NCBI GenBank assembly: GCA_963723595.1
Contig: CAVRRQ010000006.1
Location: 1,178,001 to 1,242,000, forward strand
Length of the DNA: 64,000 bases
DNA from: RYN-230 sp963723595
GTDB taxonomy: Bacteria > Actinomycetota > Actinomycetes > Streptosporangiales > Streptosporangiaceae
Direction of reading: 5' to 3'
Part shown: positions 1 to 8,991 of the stretch, piece after piece
Layout of the letters: each line of letters starts with the position of its first letter
Position numbering within the stretch: position 1 is the stretch's first letter
Notes under the pieces: model-generated
What the model was told of the DNA's origin: nothing
The model's input: the letters and a program-made list of their open reading frames with translations, nothing else
Databases searched by the model: none
Translations under genes and position numbers: made by a program

Positions 1-772
1 TGGGGTCGTTGGCGTTGTAGCCCGCGTTGACCCCGGAGTACAGGCCGTTTTCCATGTCGGCCATGATCCAGGGGCCGTTGCCGGTGCCGTAGCCCCAGAC
101 CTTGATGTTGCCGAAGTAGATGGCTTCCATGGTGCCGTTGCCGTCGTCGTCGTTGTTGGTCTCGGCGTTGCCGTAGTCAAAGCAGCAGCCGCCGTTGTAG
201 TGCGTGCCGTCGAGGACCGCGTACTCACCTTCGGGGTTGTCGCCGGTCGCGATGCCCGAGGTGCTGTCATCTCGGTACCCGGTGCCCGGGGCCACGTAGA
301 CGCCGTAGACCTTGTGGCCGCCGGCCATGGCCGGCGCCGCGGTCGCGTTCGCGAGGGCATCGGGCCCGCCGGCCGCGCCGCCTCCCGGCGCGTCGGTGAG
401 GTTGTTGCCGTGACCGGACTGGTCGTAGATCTCGGTGATCGTGCACGTGGTGCCCGCGCAGAACGAGTCCTGCGCCGCCGCGTTGGCGTACCCGCCCGCG
501 CTGAGCGTGCTGATGTTCGTGGTGGCGCCGTCTGATGCGCGCTTCACCTGGTACAGCGGGCCGTTGTAACTGGCGTACAGCGCCCGCGTGGTGCTGTGCG
601 CGGCCACGCAGGGCGTGCCGCCCGATGCGTAGATGTCACAGGGCAGGGTGGCCGCGGCGGCCGGCGGCGCGCTCCCGGCGGCCAGGGCGCCGACGGCGAG
701 CGCTAAGGACGCGCCCAGGAGCAGTAATACCCGCCTGAGGGACAGAAGTGGTGACCGGAGGGACATGTGCAT
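1..772 (-). CDS. abfB: Secreted alpha-L-arabinofuranosidase, GH54 (AbfB-like), 3' end beyond window
   Basis: Reading the minus strand from ATG at 772 gives an Arg-rich N-terminus, a Leu-rich core and an Ala-rich cleavage region (residues 1-42). The mature protein starts near TLPCDIYASGGTPCVAAHST, the typical start of the GH54 catalytic domain. The Cys pairs, YNGPLYQVKR, CAGTTCTITEIYDQSGHGN and the MADMENGLYSGVN motif all match that family. GH54 enzymes release arabinose from arabinoxylan and arabinan outside the cell. The start has AAGGAAAGG about 8 nt upstream. About 257 codons are visible; the catalytic residues and any C-terminal arabinose-binding module (AbfB/CBM42) lie outside the window. 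A pair of LacI-type operators lies upstream. Family assignment is firm; exact substrate is inferred. Confidence 0.9.
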   Translation of the reverse strand, partial: MHMSLRSPLLSLRRVLLLLGASLALAVGALAAGSAPPAAAATLPCDIYASGGTPCVAAHSTTRALYASYNGPLYQVKRASDGATTNISTLSAGGYANAAAQDSFCAGTTCTITEIYDQSGHGNNLTDAPGGGAAGGPDALANATAAPAMAGGHKVYGVYVAPGTGYRDDSTSGIATGDNPEGEYAVLDGTHYNGGCCFDYGNAETNNDDDGNGTMEAIYFGNIKVWGYGTGNGPWIMADMENGLYSGVNAGYNANDP

Positions 773-969
773 GCCTGCCTTTCCTTATCCGAGGCTTCGT
801 CGCTGGCTGGATTGGCCGTTGCGGGTCTGCGGGTCTGCGGCCCGCTCAACCGGTGTGCTGCCGCCTCAGCGGATTGCTGTGCCGCCGGGCCACTGGAGCC
901 CTCCTTCCTCGGCTGTGCGCTCCAGGTACCGCAGTCCCAGAAATCGGGCTGGGCCTCAGGCACCCGGAT

Positions 970-1046
970 GTTAGCGCTCACTCGTTCTTCCTGGCCGTGA
1001 CCGGGATCGATCCAGACCCTGGAATATCGTTATGGTGAGCGCTCAC
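970..1046 (-). promoter_or_regulatory. Pair of LacI-family operator-like palindromes upstream of the GH54 gene
   Basis: GTGAGCGCTCAC at 1035-1046 is a perfect 12-bp palindrome, close to the core of the ideal lac operator and to actinobacterial CebR/CelR boxes (AGCGCT centre). GTTAGCGCTCAC at 970-981 differs at one base. The copies are 65 bp apart, about six helical turns, an arrangement that would allow looping. The LacI protein at 23272-24291 is the obvious candidate binder, which is inference. The rest of 773-1799 holds only the hairpins at 1449-1526; I see no gene. Confidence 0.6.
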
Positions 1047-1448
1047 AACATGTCCGTCAATGGGTCAATTTCCCCGGCTCGCCACTTCTCCCGGCCAGCG
1101 CGGCTACCTGCCGGGACGCCCGGCCGCGGCGGGGAAGGACCCGGCGCCATCCAGTAAGTTTCTTCTCCGGTGCCGGTCTGTTCAGGCAGGGGTGGCCGGC
1201 CTGCAGGCCACACAGTTCTCGCCGCTGGGCCACCCCGCCTGGCACTCACCGGGCACAGCGGAGGCCAGCGTGACCGGCAAATGGTGGCGCGCCTCTTACG
1301 TCACTGGCCCCACGCTCGACGTCGCCGGAGGCCGGTAAACGCCTCTGGGCGAGCGAGGGGCGAGCGAGGGGCGAGCGCCTTCTTCAGCGGATTTTCCAGC
1401 ACTCTGCCGCCCCCTGTGGCCGGGGCGTAAGCTGCAGGAGCAGGTGCG

Positions 1449-1526
1449 CGGCAGATGTCTGCCGGGCGGGGGACGTGCCGCGACCCGCTGCACCGGCGGC
1501 TGAGGCGGTGTAGCGGGTCGCGGCAC
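1449..1526 (-). terminator. Two adjacent hairpins downstream of the sedolisin gene
   Basis: CGGCAGA/TCTGCCG arms with a 2-nt gap (1449-1464) are followed by 21-bp arms at 1475-1495 and 1506-1526 with one mismatch and a 10-nt loop. They lie about 275-350 bp past the stop of the minus-strand S53 gene. There is no clear U-tract. They may terminate transcription or be a palindromic repeat element. Confidence 0.5.
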
Positions 1527-1799
1527 ATACTCAGGGGGTCCGGACGGTATCCCGGATCGCGACCAGCGGGCAGCCGTAGTCCGCTCGCACCGCGCGCCTC
1601 AGTCCCCGGGCGCCCCCCGGCCAGTTCCTCGCAGGCCTGCCGAGGCCGCGGCGGATCGCGGCCAAGTGCCTGCCCAGCGTCGATCTTTCCGCCTGCGGCT
1701 AGCCTCGTGCCATGCCTGCCGGAGAGGCTGGGCACTTGGCCGTTACGGCCCGGCCTCGTCGGTGCGCCGCACAGGGCCGACGCCGGACCTGTGGCTTCG

Positions 1800-3209
1800 T
1801 CAGCGGTTCGCGTAGCGAGCGAGCAAGGGCACAAGCGCCTCGGCGTCCGGGCTGCCCCAGCCGGTCACCGGGTCCCAGCCCGGGCCTGCCCGGTAACCGG
1901 TGATCGTCCCGCGGGGGAACTTGGCCGTGTTGGCGACACCGGTAGTGACGTCGTGGAAGGCCTGGTGGTAGTGCGGACCGCGAGCGATCCCGTAGATCGC
2001 CGGATTGACGAAGCCGAGGTGGCGCTGGGCGTACTGGTCCGCGAGCGCGATGATCCCGGCCCACGTCGGTGCGCTGGCGCTCGTGCCGCCGTGCACGCTG
2101 ATCGTGTAAGCCCCGCCGGCAGTGCCCGTGACGACCGGGAATCCGGTGCTGGGGTTGGCATCGGCAGCCACGTCGGGCACACCACGGTAAGCATCGATGC
2201 CAGCCACGCCGTTCTGGTAGGAGGGCCGGTTGAAAAGATGGCTGAACCCCCCGCCCGATGCCTGGAAACCGGTGCCGGGGGTGCCGTCGGGAAGGCCCCA
2301 GGTGGTCTCGCCGATCCAGGTGCCGGTCGTGTGGCTCGCGTGGAGGGTCGTGCCCCCGGCGCTGAGCACGAGCGGATCGGAGGCGACCAGGACGGGTTCC
2401 TTTCTCGGGATGAAGCTGCGGCTGATGCCTCCGCTGAGGGCGTCGATGAGGGCGCACGGCTCCCCCGCCGCGCCGGTGTCGCCCGTGGCCGCGACGACGG
2501 TGACGCGGTGGTCGGCATCGGTTTGGAGCGCGGCGTTCAGGTGGGTGAGCTGGGTGTGGTCGACGCAGTGTTCCCCACCGATCTGGCCGGCCGGGCTGAG
2601 GGAGATGACGCCGCCCTCGGTGGCACCCATCCGCAAGGCGGCGACCGAGGCGGTCACCGCCTGGTCGGCGCTGTCCAGGGAGTTCCCCCGGACCAGGACG
2701 ATGGTGAGCGCGGCACGAGGAGCGATCGAGTGGACCACCTCGGCGTCCAGGACCTCCTCCCCGTACGCCAGCCACGGGTCCCGCGGCCCGGCGAAGGTGC
2801 TCACCGCCTTCAGATGCGGCGCCGGCAGGTGGAACAGACGGTCAAAGGCAGCGAAGTCCTGGCGCAGGTCAGTGACGTCTGGCGGTGAGAGCTGCGACTC
2901 GGCCAGCTCGGGCAGCACCACCGTCTCCCCGCGTCCGTCGATCCCGCGCTGGAGGAGCGGCCGGACGCCGTAGGCCACCTCGAGCTGCTGGGGCGTGTAG
3001 CAGGCGGTCACTGGATGACAGTCGGCCGTCCCGCTCGCCGGCCCCGCTTGTGGTGTCCTGACGCTCGACGAGCCGGCCGCGCTGGGGACCGTGGAGGAGG
3101 CGGCGTTCGCAACCCCCGGAGAGCCCCCGCCGCCACAGCCGGCCGCAAGCAGCGAGAAGGCGGCCACCGCGACGATGGCGGCGAGGGTGGGTGGACGGCA
3201 GCAAGGCAT
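1800..3209 (-). CDS. Secreted lipoprotein sedolisin-type serine peptidase (S53)
   Basis: Start ATG at 3209 was chosen because GGAAGGAA precedes it and the N-terminus becomes a lipoprotein signal with lipobox LLAAGC. Sedolisins are acid-active serine-carboxyl peptidases with a Glu-Asp-Ser triad. GEEVLDAEVVHSIAP carries the Glu/Asp pair (around residues 150-157), ATGDTGA the oxyanion Asp, and HGGTSASAPTW the nucleophile Ser (around residue 385). The C-terminal FHDVTTG and GWDPVTGWGSP match the calcium site. The usual N-terminal Pro-kumamolisin propeptide is missing: only about 45 low-complexity residues separate the lipobox from the catalytic domain. It stands alone, with a hairpin downstream. 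Family assignment is secure; physiological substrate unknown. Confidence 0.88.
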   Translation of the reverse strand: MPCCRPPTLAAIVAVAAFSLLAAGCGGGGSPGVANAASSTVPSAAGSSSVRTPQAGPASGTADCHPVTACYTPQQLEVAYGVRPLLQRGIDGRGETVVLPELAESQLSPPDVTDLRQDFAAFDRLFHLPAPHLKAVSTFAGPRDPWLAYGEEVLDAEVVHSIAPRAALTIVLVRGNSLDSADQAVTASVAALRMGATEGGVISLSPAGQIGGEHCVDHTQLTHLNAALQTDADHRVTVVAATGDTGAAGEPCALIDALSGGISRSFIPRKEPVLVASDPLVLSAGGTTLHASHTTGTWIGETTWGLPDGTPGTGFQASGGGFSHLFNRPSYQNGVAGIDAYRGVPDVAADANPSTGFPVVTGTAGGAYTISVHGGTSASAPTWAGIIALADQYAQRHLGFVNPAIYGIARGPHYHQAFHDVTTGVANTAKFPRGTITGYRAGPGWDPVTGWGSPDAEALVPLLARYANR

Positions 3210-3640
3210 GAGGTTCGGTTCCTTCCGGACGAGAGCAGACAAGCCACGTCGATTCCGCGGCCGCTGCCGGTTCAGGCCGCGCGGCGGCGGACCCGCTGCC
3301 CGGCCTTGTCCTGACGCCAGGCGTCCCCCACAGCCAGCCGCCCGCGACGCCCTCCGGCCGGTAGCGCTGAGTGCCTGTCTATTGCCAGAGAAGGGCTATC
3401 GGTTCACGGCAACCAGATTTCTTTCTCATCCCGAGCAGCGCGTGGCCTTAACGTTCGTACGAGAAGGCCGAGGCCAGTGGGGCTCAGACCGCGCTGGCCG
3501 CCGGCCGCGCCTCACCGTGGTTGCCTTTTTCGCCCTGTCCTCTGGCAGGAACTGATCAAGTTGATTCGGCTCACCCGCCCGGCCGGTCAGACGAGCGGAC
3601 GATCTGCGCGCCGCGATCCACTGGGCGGTCGCTGAGGCAC
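3210..3640. other. Intergenic region without a recognised gene
   Basis: This stretch holds the sedolisin promoter side and the 3' side of the next minus-strand gene. Reading frames here have no convincing codon bias or motif. An AT-richer patch near 3395-3430 could be promoter sequence, but I see no clear -35/-10 pair. Confidence 0.4.
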
Positions 3641-4549
3641 CTATATCCGGACCCTGGCGGCCTGGCGCCGCTGCGGGTCGAGCGACATGATGGCCAGGGC
3701 CGGACCGTCATGACGCTGCCCGGCATGGGAGAACCTGGCGATGGCGGTGCCGATGAGGGTTGCCTCCACGATGTGGTCGCGGCGGCCGACCGTTTCGGGG
3801 CAGTCCCGCTCGCGCACCCGCATCTCCATCGTGGCGATCACCACGCCCTCGGCGCCGAGCCGCTTGACGTCCCTTTCCAGCTGGTGCCGGGCGTCGTGCC
3901 GCGACTGGCTGACCAGCTCGGTCCAGCCGGCGACCTCAGCGTTGCCGGAGCCCCAGCGCGCCTGGCGGGCGGTCTTCCGGTCATCGTGCCGCGACCCGAT
4001 CGAGATGCCGAGTACGAGCCCTGCGGGCACCCAGCCCGCCCTGATCAGCTTGGCGAAATCCTGCCCGGACACCTCACCGGTGAACGGCACCGGCAGCCCG
4101 TGCGCGGCACCCGGCGCGCGGACCGCGGTGCCGAGGGCCGTGAACTGCGGGCCGCCGACAGGAAACGACTCCCGGGACAACCGGACGCCGACCACGCCGT
4201 GCCCGCCCAGCCCGGCGCACTCGGTGATCATCCGGCCGACGGCCGTGTGCCGGGCCAGGTCCATGGTCTGCACGAGCGGGCCGAACGACCCCGGGGCGCC
4301 CCGTCCGGACACCTGGGTCACCGGCCCCGGCGGCGACCCGTCGCCGGCCGATCCCTGCGCCCCGGGGCAGCTGTACCCACTGGTGCCCCCGGCGCTGTAG
4401 ACGGCCGCGCCGAACACCTGGCCGACCGGTTCGAAGCCCACGCTGCGGATGGCGGCGAACTCAGCTGCGGTCAGCGCGGACCCCCACGTGCCGCTGGACC
4501 GGATCTCCGCCATCCGGGCCTCGGCTACCGCGGGCAGTCTCTCCCTCAC
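3641..4549 (-). CDS. YbjQ-like heavy-metal-binding-domain protein (two repeats)
   Basis: A 302-residue cytoplasmic protein with no signal peptide. Two stretches resemble the YbjQ/PF01906 fold: residues near RSVGFEPVGQVFGAAVY, followed by GGHGVVGVRLSR, and a second near AGWVPAGLVLGISIGS, followed by LGAEGVVIATMEMRV. It therefore looks like a tandem duplication of the domain, which normally forms pentameric beta-rich assemblies of unclear function. The GTG start at 4549 has a G-rich upstream stretch but no perfect ribosome-binding site. It lies 88 bp downstream of the response regulator in the same direction, so co-transcription is possible. Metal binding is only a family name; nothing in the sequence proves it. 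Confidence 0.6.
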   Translation of the reverse strand: MRERLPAVAEARMAEIRSSGTWGSALTAAEFAAIRSVGFEPVGQVFGAAVYSAGGTSGYSCPGAQGSAGDGSPPGPVTQVSGRGAPGSFGPLVQTMDLARHTAVGRMITECAGLGGHGVVGVRLSRESFPVGGPQFTALGTAVRAPGAAHGLPVPFTGEVSGQDFAKLIRAGWVPAGLVLGISIGSRHDDRKTARQARWGSGNAEVAGWTELVSQSRHDARHQLERDVKRLGAEGVVIATMEMRVRERDCPETVGRRDHIVEATLIGTAIARFSHAGQRHDGPALAIMSLDPQRRQAARVRI

Positions 4550-4637
4550 GCCCCCAGCCTAGGCTTCCACCCCGCCGGGGTCTGGGGCCCGAGCCTGCCG
4601 TGCCCGGGCGTGACTGGTCAGGTCAGAGGTAAACGGG

Positions 4638-5315
4638 TTAGCCGCCGTCGGCGGCGAGCCGGTAGCCCGCCCCGCGCACGGTCTGCAGGGCGCCCCGGCC
4701 GAACGGCGCGTCGATCTTGCGCCGGACGTACCCGGCGTACACCTCGACCACGTTGAGGTCGAGGGAGTCGTAGCTCTCCCAGACGTGCTCCAGCAGCTCG
4801 GTCTTGGCCACGACCTGGCCCGGCCGCCGGATCAGGTACTCCAGCAGGGCGAACTCCCGCGCGGTCAGGTCGATGTCGGTCTCGCCGCGGCGGACCCGCC
4901 GGCTAGCCGGGTCGAGCACCAGGTCACCGGCGCGCAGCTGCGCGGGCCGGGGGACCGCGCCGCGCCGGAGCAGGGCCCGCAGCCGGGCCGCCAGCACCAC
5001 ATACGAGAACGGCTTGGTCAGGTAGTCGTCGGCGCCCAGATCCAGCCCGTCGGCCTGGTCGTACTCACCATCCTTGGCCGACAGGATGAGGATCGGCACC
5101 CAGTTCTCCTCGGCGCGCAACTGCTGGCAGACCTTGTACCCGGAGATCTTGGGCAGCATCAGGTCCAGTACCACGGCGTCGTACCCGCCCTCACGCGCGG
5201 CGTGCAGGCCGTCCTCCCCGTTGTGGGCCAGGTCGACCGCGAAGCCCTCGGCGACCAGGCCACGCCGGACGGCCGCGGCCAGCCTCCGTTCGTCCTCCAC
5301 GACGAGCACCCGCAC
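4638..5315 (-). CDS. OmpR/PhoB-family response regulator (orphan)
   Basis: 225 residues. Receiver domain (1-115) has the acidic pair VEDE, phosphoacceptor Asp in VVLDLMLP, the Thr/Ser position in ILSAK and the Lys in LTKPFS. The C-terminal winged helix (about 130-222) carries DIDLTAREFALLEYL and VYAGYVRRKID, typical of OmpR-type DNA-binding domains. It resembles the CutR/TcrA subgroup. No histidine kinase gene adjoins it on either side, which is unusual because this subgroup is normally in an operon with its kinase. GTG start at 5315. Target genes cannot be deduced from the window. Confidence 0.92.
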   Translation of the reverse strand: MRVLVVEDERRLAAAVRRGLVAEGFAVDLAHNGEDGLHAAREGGYDAVVLDLMLPKISGYKVCQQLRAEENWVPILILSAKDGEYDQADGLDLGADDYLTKPFSYVVLAARLRALLRRGAVPRPAQLRAGDLVLDPASRRVRRGETDIDLTAREFALLEYLIRRPGQVVAKTELLEHVWESYDSLDLNVVEVYAGYVRRKIDAPFGRGALQTVRGAGYRLAADGG

Positions 5316-5819
5316 CCGCCCGAGATTACCCGCCCGCCCCGCCCGGCCTACGCCGCAAGGTTCGCGGGGTCCGCGCTGAGACCGGCAGGCTGACTGACGT
5401 TTCCGTCGTGACGTGCGTGATGGCGGGTGATTTGCCCGATTGAGGCGAACGTCGCACGGGAAATGTGCCGGGGCGGCGGTCCACCCGACTGCCGGCGGGG
5501 CCCTAGGAGAGTTTGGCTCACAGTGCTGGCCCAGGTGTTCGCGTGCCCCAGGAAAACCCGCACCGGCGCTCGCCCGGACCTACGGCCCGGGCTCGCTAGC
5601 CGGTCTGGGGCACGCTCACAGGGTTCGCTCAGGCGGCGTGCGGCAAGATGACAAATGGCAGGGTCCGGGCCAGGCTGAGCCGGGCGGGACGGGCCCATAC
5701 GGGGCCAGATGACGGCCGCGCCTCCTGGATCAGGGCGGCGGCGGCCCACGCCGGGCCGGTGACGGTCCGGGGGACGAGCCCGTGCGGTCGACCCGCACGG
5801 GGGCGAGTGAGGTTGTGCG
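5316..5819. other. Intergenic region with an 11-bp inverted repeat
   Basis: No gene is supported between the divergent regulator and the LolA/RseB-like gene. GCGTGCCCCAG near 5541-5551 and its complement CTGGGGCACGC near 5606-5616 form an inverted repeat 54 bp apart, which could be a regulatory site for either flanking gene. Confidence 0.4.
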
Positions 5820-6992
5820 ATGAACACGCTGCCGACGATTTCCCGTCGCGCCAGGTGGGCCATACCCGTCGGCGCCGTGGCCCTCGCGGGTGCGGTGACC
5901 GCCGGTTCCCTGATCAGCTCCGCGCAGGCCTCGCCGGAGCTGCCGCTGCGCACGCCCGCGCAGCTGCTCGCGTCGGTGGCCGGCCGGGACGCGCCGCCGC
6001 CCGCCCTGACCGGGACCGTGGTCGAGACGGCGTCGCTGGGCCTGCCGCAGCTGCCGGGGGCCAGCAACCAGAACTCCATCACGTCGCTGCTGGCCGGGTC
6101 GCACACCATCAAGGTCTGGTACGCCGACCCCCAGCACATCCGGCTCGCGGTGCCGGTGCAGATGAGCGAGACCGACGTGGTCCGCGACGGGCGCCAGGTC
6201 TCGGTCTGGCAGAGCAACTCGAACTCGGTCACGCGGATGCAGCTCCCGGCCAGGGACAGCGCGGCTGAGGCGCACGCCAAGGCGATGCCCTCCGCGGTGC
6301 CGCTCACCCCGCAGCAGGCGGCCAGCCAGGCCCTCAAGGTGGTCGGGCCGAGCACCCGGGTCACCGTCGACCGCACCGTGACCGTGGCGGGCCAGCCCGC
6401 CTACCAGCTGGTGCTCTCGCCCAGGTCCAGCGGCTCGCTGATCGGCCGGGTCAGCATCGCGATCGACGCGACCAGGAACGTCCCGCTGCGGGTTCAGGTG
6501 TTCGCCCGCGGTGCGGCCAGCCCGGCTATCCAGGTCGGCTACACCTCGATCTCGTTCGTCAAGCCGGCCGCGGCCAACTTCAGCTTCACCACCCCGGCCG
6601 GGGCCAAGGTCAAGGTGGTCAACCCGACCGCCGTCGAAGGCTCGCGCGAGTCGGCCAAGGGCGCGAAGGCCAGCGGCGAGCCGCAGGTGATTGGCAAGGA
6701 CTGGCTGTCGGTGGCGGTGCTCCCCGCGTCGGACCTGGCCGGCGCCATGGGTGCGGGCAGCGCGTCGAGCGCGGTCGGCGTCGGGAGCCAGTCGGTGAGC
6801 AGCGGCTCCGGCGAGAGCGGCGCGGTCGCGGCCGCGATGCTGAGGTCGGCCACCGCGGTGCACGGCGCCTGGGGCAGCGGCAGGCTGCTGCACACCAGCC
6901 TGGTGAACGTGCTCATGACCAGCAACGGCCACGTGCTCGTCGGGGCGGTCACGCCGGCGGTCCTGGAGGCCGCCGCCGCCCAGGTCAAGTGA
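5820..6992 (+). CDS. Secreted LolA/RseB-like lipoprotein-carrier fold protein
   Basis: 390 residues with a signal peptide (Arg-rich start, hydrophobic 14-30, SSAQA near 36). The body has the outer-membrane lipoprotein-sorting/RseB character: long beta-strands such as SHTIKVWYADPQHIRLAVP, DVVRDGRQVSVWQS and QPAYQLVLSPRSS. ATG has GAGG upstream. Its stop overlaps the ABC ATPase start by 4 bp (GTGA), so the three genes to 8990 form a translationally coupled operon. In actinobacteria this fold often binds hydrophobic or lipidic ligands or senses them for a regulator. The partner exporter suggests handling of a lipid or antibiotic-like substrate at the cell surface, which is inference. Confidence 0.7.
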   Translation: MNTLPTISRRARWAIPVGAVALAGAVTAGSLISSAQASPELPLRTPAQLLASVAGRDAPPPALTGTVVETASLGLPQLPGASNQNSITSLLAGSHTIKVWYADPQHIRLAVPVQMSETDVVRDGRQVSVWQSNSNSVTRMQLPARDSAAEAHAKAMPSAVPLTPQQAASQALKVVGPSTRVTVDRTVTVAGQPAYQLVLSPRSSGSLIGRVSIAIDATRNVPLRVQVFARGAASPAIQVGYTSISFVKPAAANFSFTTPAGAKVKVVNPTAVEGSRESAKGAKASGEPQVIGKDWLSVAVLPASDLAGAMGAGSASSAVGVGSQSVSSGSGESGAVAAAMLRSATAVHGAWGSGRLLHTSLVNVLMTSNGHVLVGAVTPAVLEAAAAQVK

Positions 6993-8086
6993 GCGCAGAT
7001 CAGGTGAGCGCAGATCAGGTCAGCCCGGGCGAGGTGGCCTCCGCCCCGGAGGTCCGCGAGGACGCGGCCCCGGGTGCGGAGGCTGCCCCGGGTCCTGACC
7101 CGGCGCCGGGAGCTGACCCGGCGCCGGGAGCTGAGCCCGACCCGGGTGCGGAACCCGCCCCCGCCATCATCACCTCCGGGCTGACCAAACGGTTCCGCAG
7201 CGGCCAGCTGGCCGTGGACGGCATCGACATGGTGGTGCCCCGGGGCAGCGTCTACGGCTTCCTCGGCCCCAACGGGTCCGGCAAGACCACCACGATCCGG
7301 ATGCTGCTCGGCCTGGTGTACCCCACCGCGGGCAGCCACTCGCTGCTGGGCGTGCCCATGCCCAGGGGCACCGTCCAGGTGCTGCCCCGCGTCGGGTCCC
7401 TGGTCGAGGGGCCCGCGTTCTACCCGCAGCTGTCCGGCCCGGACAACCTGGCCCGGGTGGACGCGGCCGACCGGACCGCCGACCCGGGCACCGCGAAGCA
7501 GCGGATCACCGAGGCGCTGGACCGGGTCGGCCTGCTCGCCGCGAAGAAGAAGCACTACCGGGCCTACTCACTCGGCATGAAGCAGCGGCTGGCCATCGCG
7601 GCCAGCCTGCTCCAGCCGCGTGAGCTGATCATCCTGGACGAGCCCACCAACGGGCTCGACCCGCAGGGCACCCGCGAGGTCCGTGGCCTGATCCGGGAGA
7701 TCGCCACCGGCGGCATCACCGTCCTGGTCTCGTCGCACCTGCTCGCCGAGGTCGAGCAGATCTGCACCCAGGTCGGCGTGATGCGGACCGGGAAGCTGGT
7801 CTTCCAGGGCCCGCTGGAGGAGCTCCGGGCGCGCGGCTCGGCCCGGATCCGGGTCACCACCTCCGACCCGGCCCGGGCCGCCGAGGTCCTCGGCAAGCTG
7901 GGACTGGCCGACGTGACGGCCGGGGACGGGGAGGCGTCCGCCGCGCTTGGTGACCAGGCACCCGAGGAGGTCACCCGCGAGCTGGTCTACGCCAGCGTCC
8001 CGGTGGCCGGGCTGGACACGCCCCGGCCCAGCCTCGAGGAACTGTTCGTGGGACTCACCGGGGAGGGATTCGATGTCGACGGCTGA
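6989..8086 (+). CDS. ABC transporter ATP-binding protein (exporter type)
   Basis: 365 residues. Walker A GPNGSGKT at 93-100, signature YSLGMKQRL, Walker B LIILDEP and the switch His in LVSSHLL are all present, so it should hydrolyse ATP. Order and C-terminal extension resemble BcrA/CcmA-type drug or antibiotic exporters. The first 58 residues are a low-complexity Pro/Ala/Gly/Glu tail built from repeats (SADQV twice, then APGAEP/APGADP units) that normal members lack; it is encoded by short tandem DNA repeats. The GTG start overlaps the preceding stop and the permease start lies inside the 3' end of this gene. Confidence 0.93.
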   Translation: MSADQVSADQVSPGEVASAPEVREDAAPGAEAAPGPDPAPGADPAPGAEPDPGAEPAPAIITSGLTKRFRSGQLAVDGIDMVVPRGSVYGFLGPNGSGKTTTIRMLLGLVYPTAGSHSLLGVPMPRGTVQVLPRVGSLVEGPAFYPQLSGPDNLARVDAADRTADPGTAKQRITEALDRVGLLAAKKKHYRAYSLGMKQRLAIAASLLQPRELIILDEPTNGLDPQGTREVRGLIREIATGGITVLVSSHLLAEVEQICTQVGVMRTGKLVFQGPLEELRARGSARIRVTTSDPARAAEVLGKLGLADVTAGDGEASAALGDQAPEEVTRELVYASVPVAGLDTPRPSLEELFVGLTGEGFDVDG

Positions 8087-8990
8087 GCTGTCCGCTCCCC
8101 GCAGGGGAGCCCCGGCGGCCGCGGACGGCGCGTCGCCGGCCGGGCACGCCCCGCCCCGCAACGGTCTTCGTACGTGGCTGCGGTTGCTGGGCTCCGAGCT
8201 GCGCCTGATGTTCCGGCGCTGGCGGAACCTGGCCCTGCTCGGCGTGCTCGTCGTGCTCCCCATCGTGCTGGGCATCGGGCTGCGGGTGTCCACCCCGGAC
8301 GGCGGCGGGGGCGGGCCGAACGCGTCGTTCTTCGCCCAGCTGGCCGGGAACGGGGTCTTCCTGTCCTTCCTGGCCCTGACCATCCTGCTCGCCCTGGTGC
8401 TGCCGCTGGTGATCGCGGTGGTGGCCGGTGACTCAATCGCGGGCGAGGCGGGCCTCGGCACGCTGCGCTACCTGCTCACCGTGCCGGCCGGGCGGACCCG
8501 GCTGCTGTCCGTCAAGTACGTGGCTGTGGTCATCTTCGGGCTGGCCGCGTGCCTGCTGGTGTCGGCGGTGTCGCTGATCATGGGCGCGATCCTGTTCCCG
8601 ATCGGGCCCGTGACGCTGCTGTCGGGGACCACCGTGTCGCTCGCCGACGGCCTGCTCCGGCTGCTCTGGGTCACGCTGTACGTGGCCGCCGGGATGGCCG
8701 CGCTGGCCGCGATCGGGCTGGCCATCTCCACCCTGACCGAGCACCCGATCGGCGCGATCGCCGCCATCCTGGTCCTCGCCGTGGCCAGCGAGGTGGCCGA
8801 CAACGTGGCCCAGTTCGCGGTGATCCACCCGTACCTGCCGACGCACTTCTGGCTGTCGTTCGACTCGCTGCTGCGCGCGCCGGTTGACACCGGGACGTTG
8901 CTGCACGGGCTGCTGTCGTTCGCGGTCTACATCGTGATCTTCGGCTCGATCGCCTGGGCCCGCTTCACCAGCGCCGACGTCACCAGCTGA
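8073..8990 (+). CDS. ABC-2 type transporter permease
   Basis: 305 residues. I start it at ATG 8073, which has GGAGG 7 nt upstream and overlaps the ATPase by 14 bp; the frame is open further upstream but that part would be antisense-like sequence inside the ATPase gene. After a 30-residue polar tail and WLRLLGSELRLMFRRWRN there are six predicted membrane spans, the usual ABC-2 topology, with the amphipathic loop AGEAGLGTLRYLLTVP between spans 2 and 3. It pairs with the ATPase at 6989-8086. Confidence 0.9.
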   Translation: MSTAELSAPRRGAPAAADGASPAGHAPPRNGLRTWLRLLGSELRLMFRRWRNLALLGVLVVLPIVLGIGLRVSTPDGGGGGPNASFFAQLAGNGVFLSFLALTILLALVLPLVIAVVAGDSIAGEAGLGTLRYLLTVPAGRTRLLSVKYVAVVIFGLAACLLVSAVSLIMGAILFPIGPVTLLSGTTVSLADGLLRLLWVTLYVAAGMAALAAIGLAISTLTEHPIGAIAAILVLAVASEVADNVAQFAVIHPYLPTHFWLSFDSLLRAPVDTGTLLHGLLSFAVYIVIFGSIAWARFTSADVTS

Positions 8991-8991
8991 G

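Noticed and set aside
1301..2888. Long plus-strand frames opposite the sedolisin gene
   Set aside because: Arg/Pro/Gly-rich translations without motifs, typical antisense shadows in GC-rich DNA; the minus strand encodes a clear S53 peptidase.
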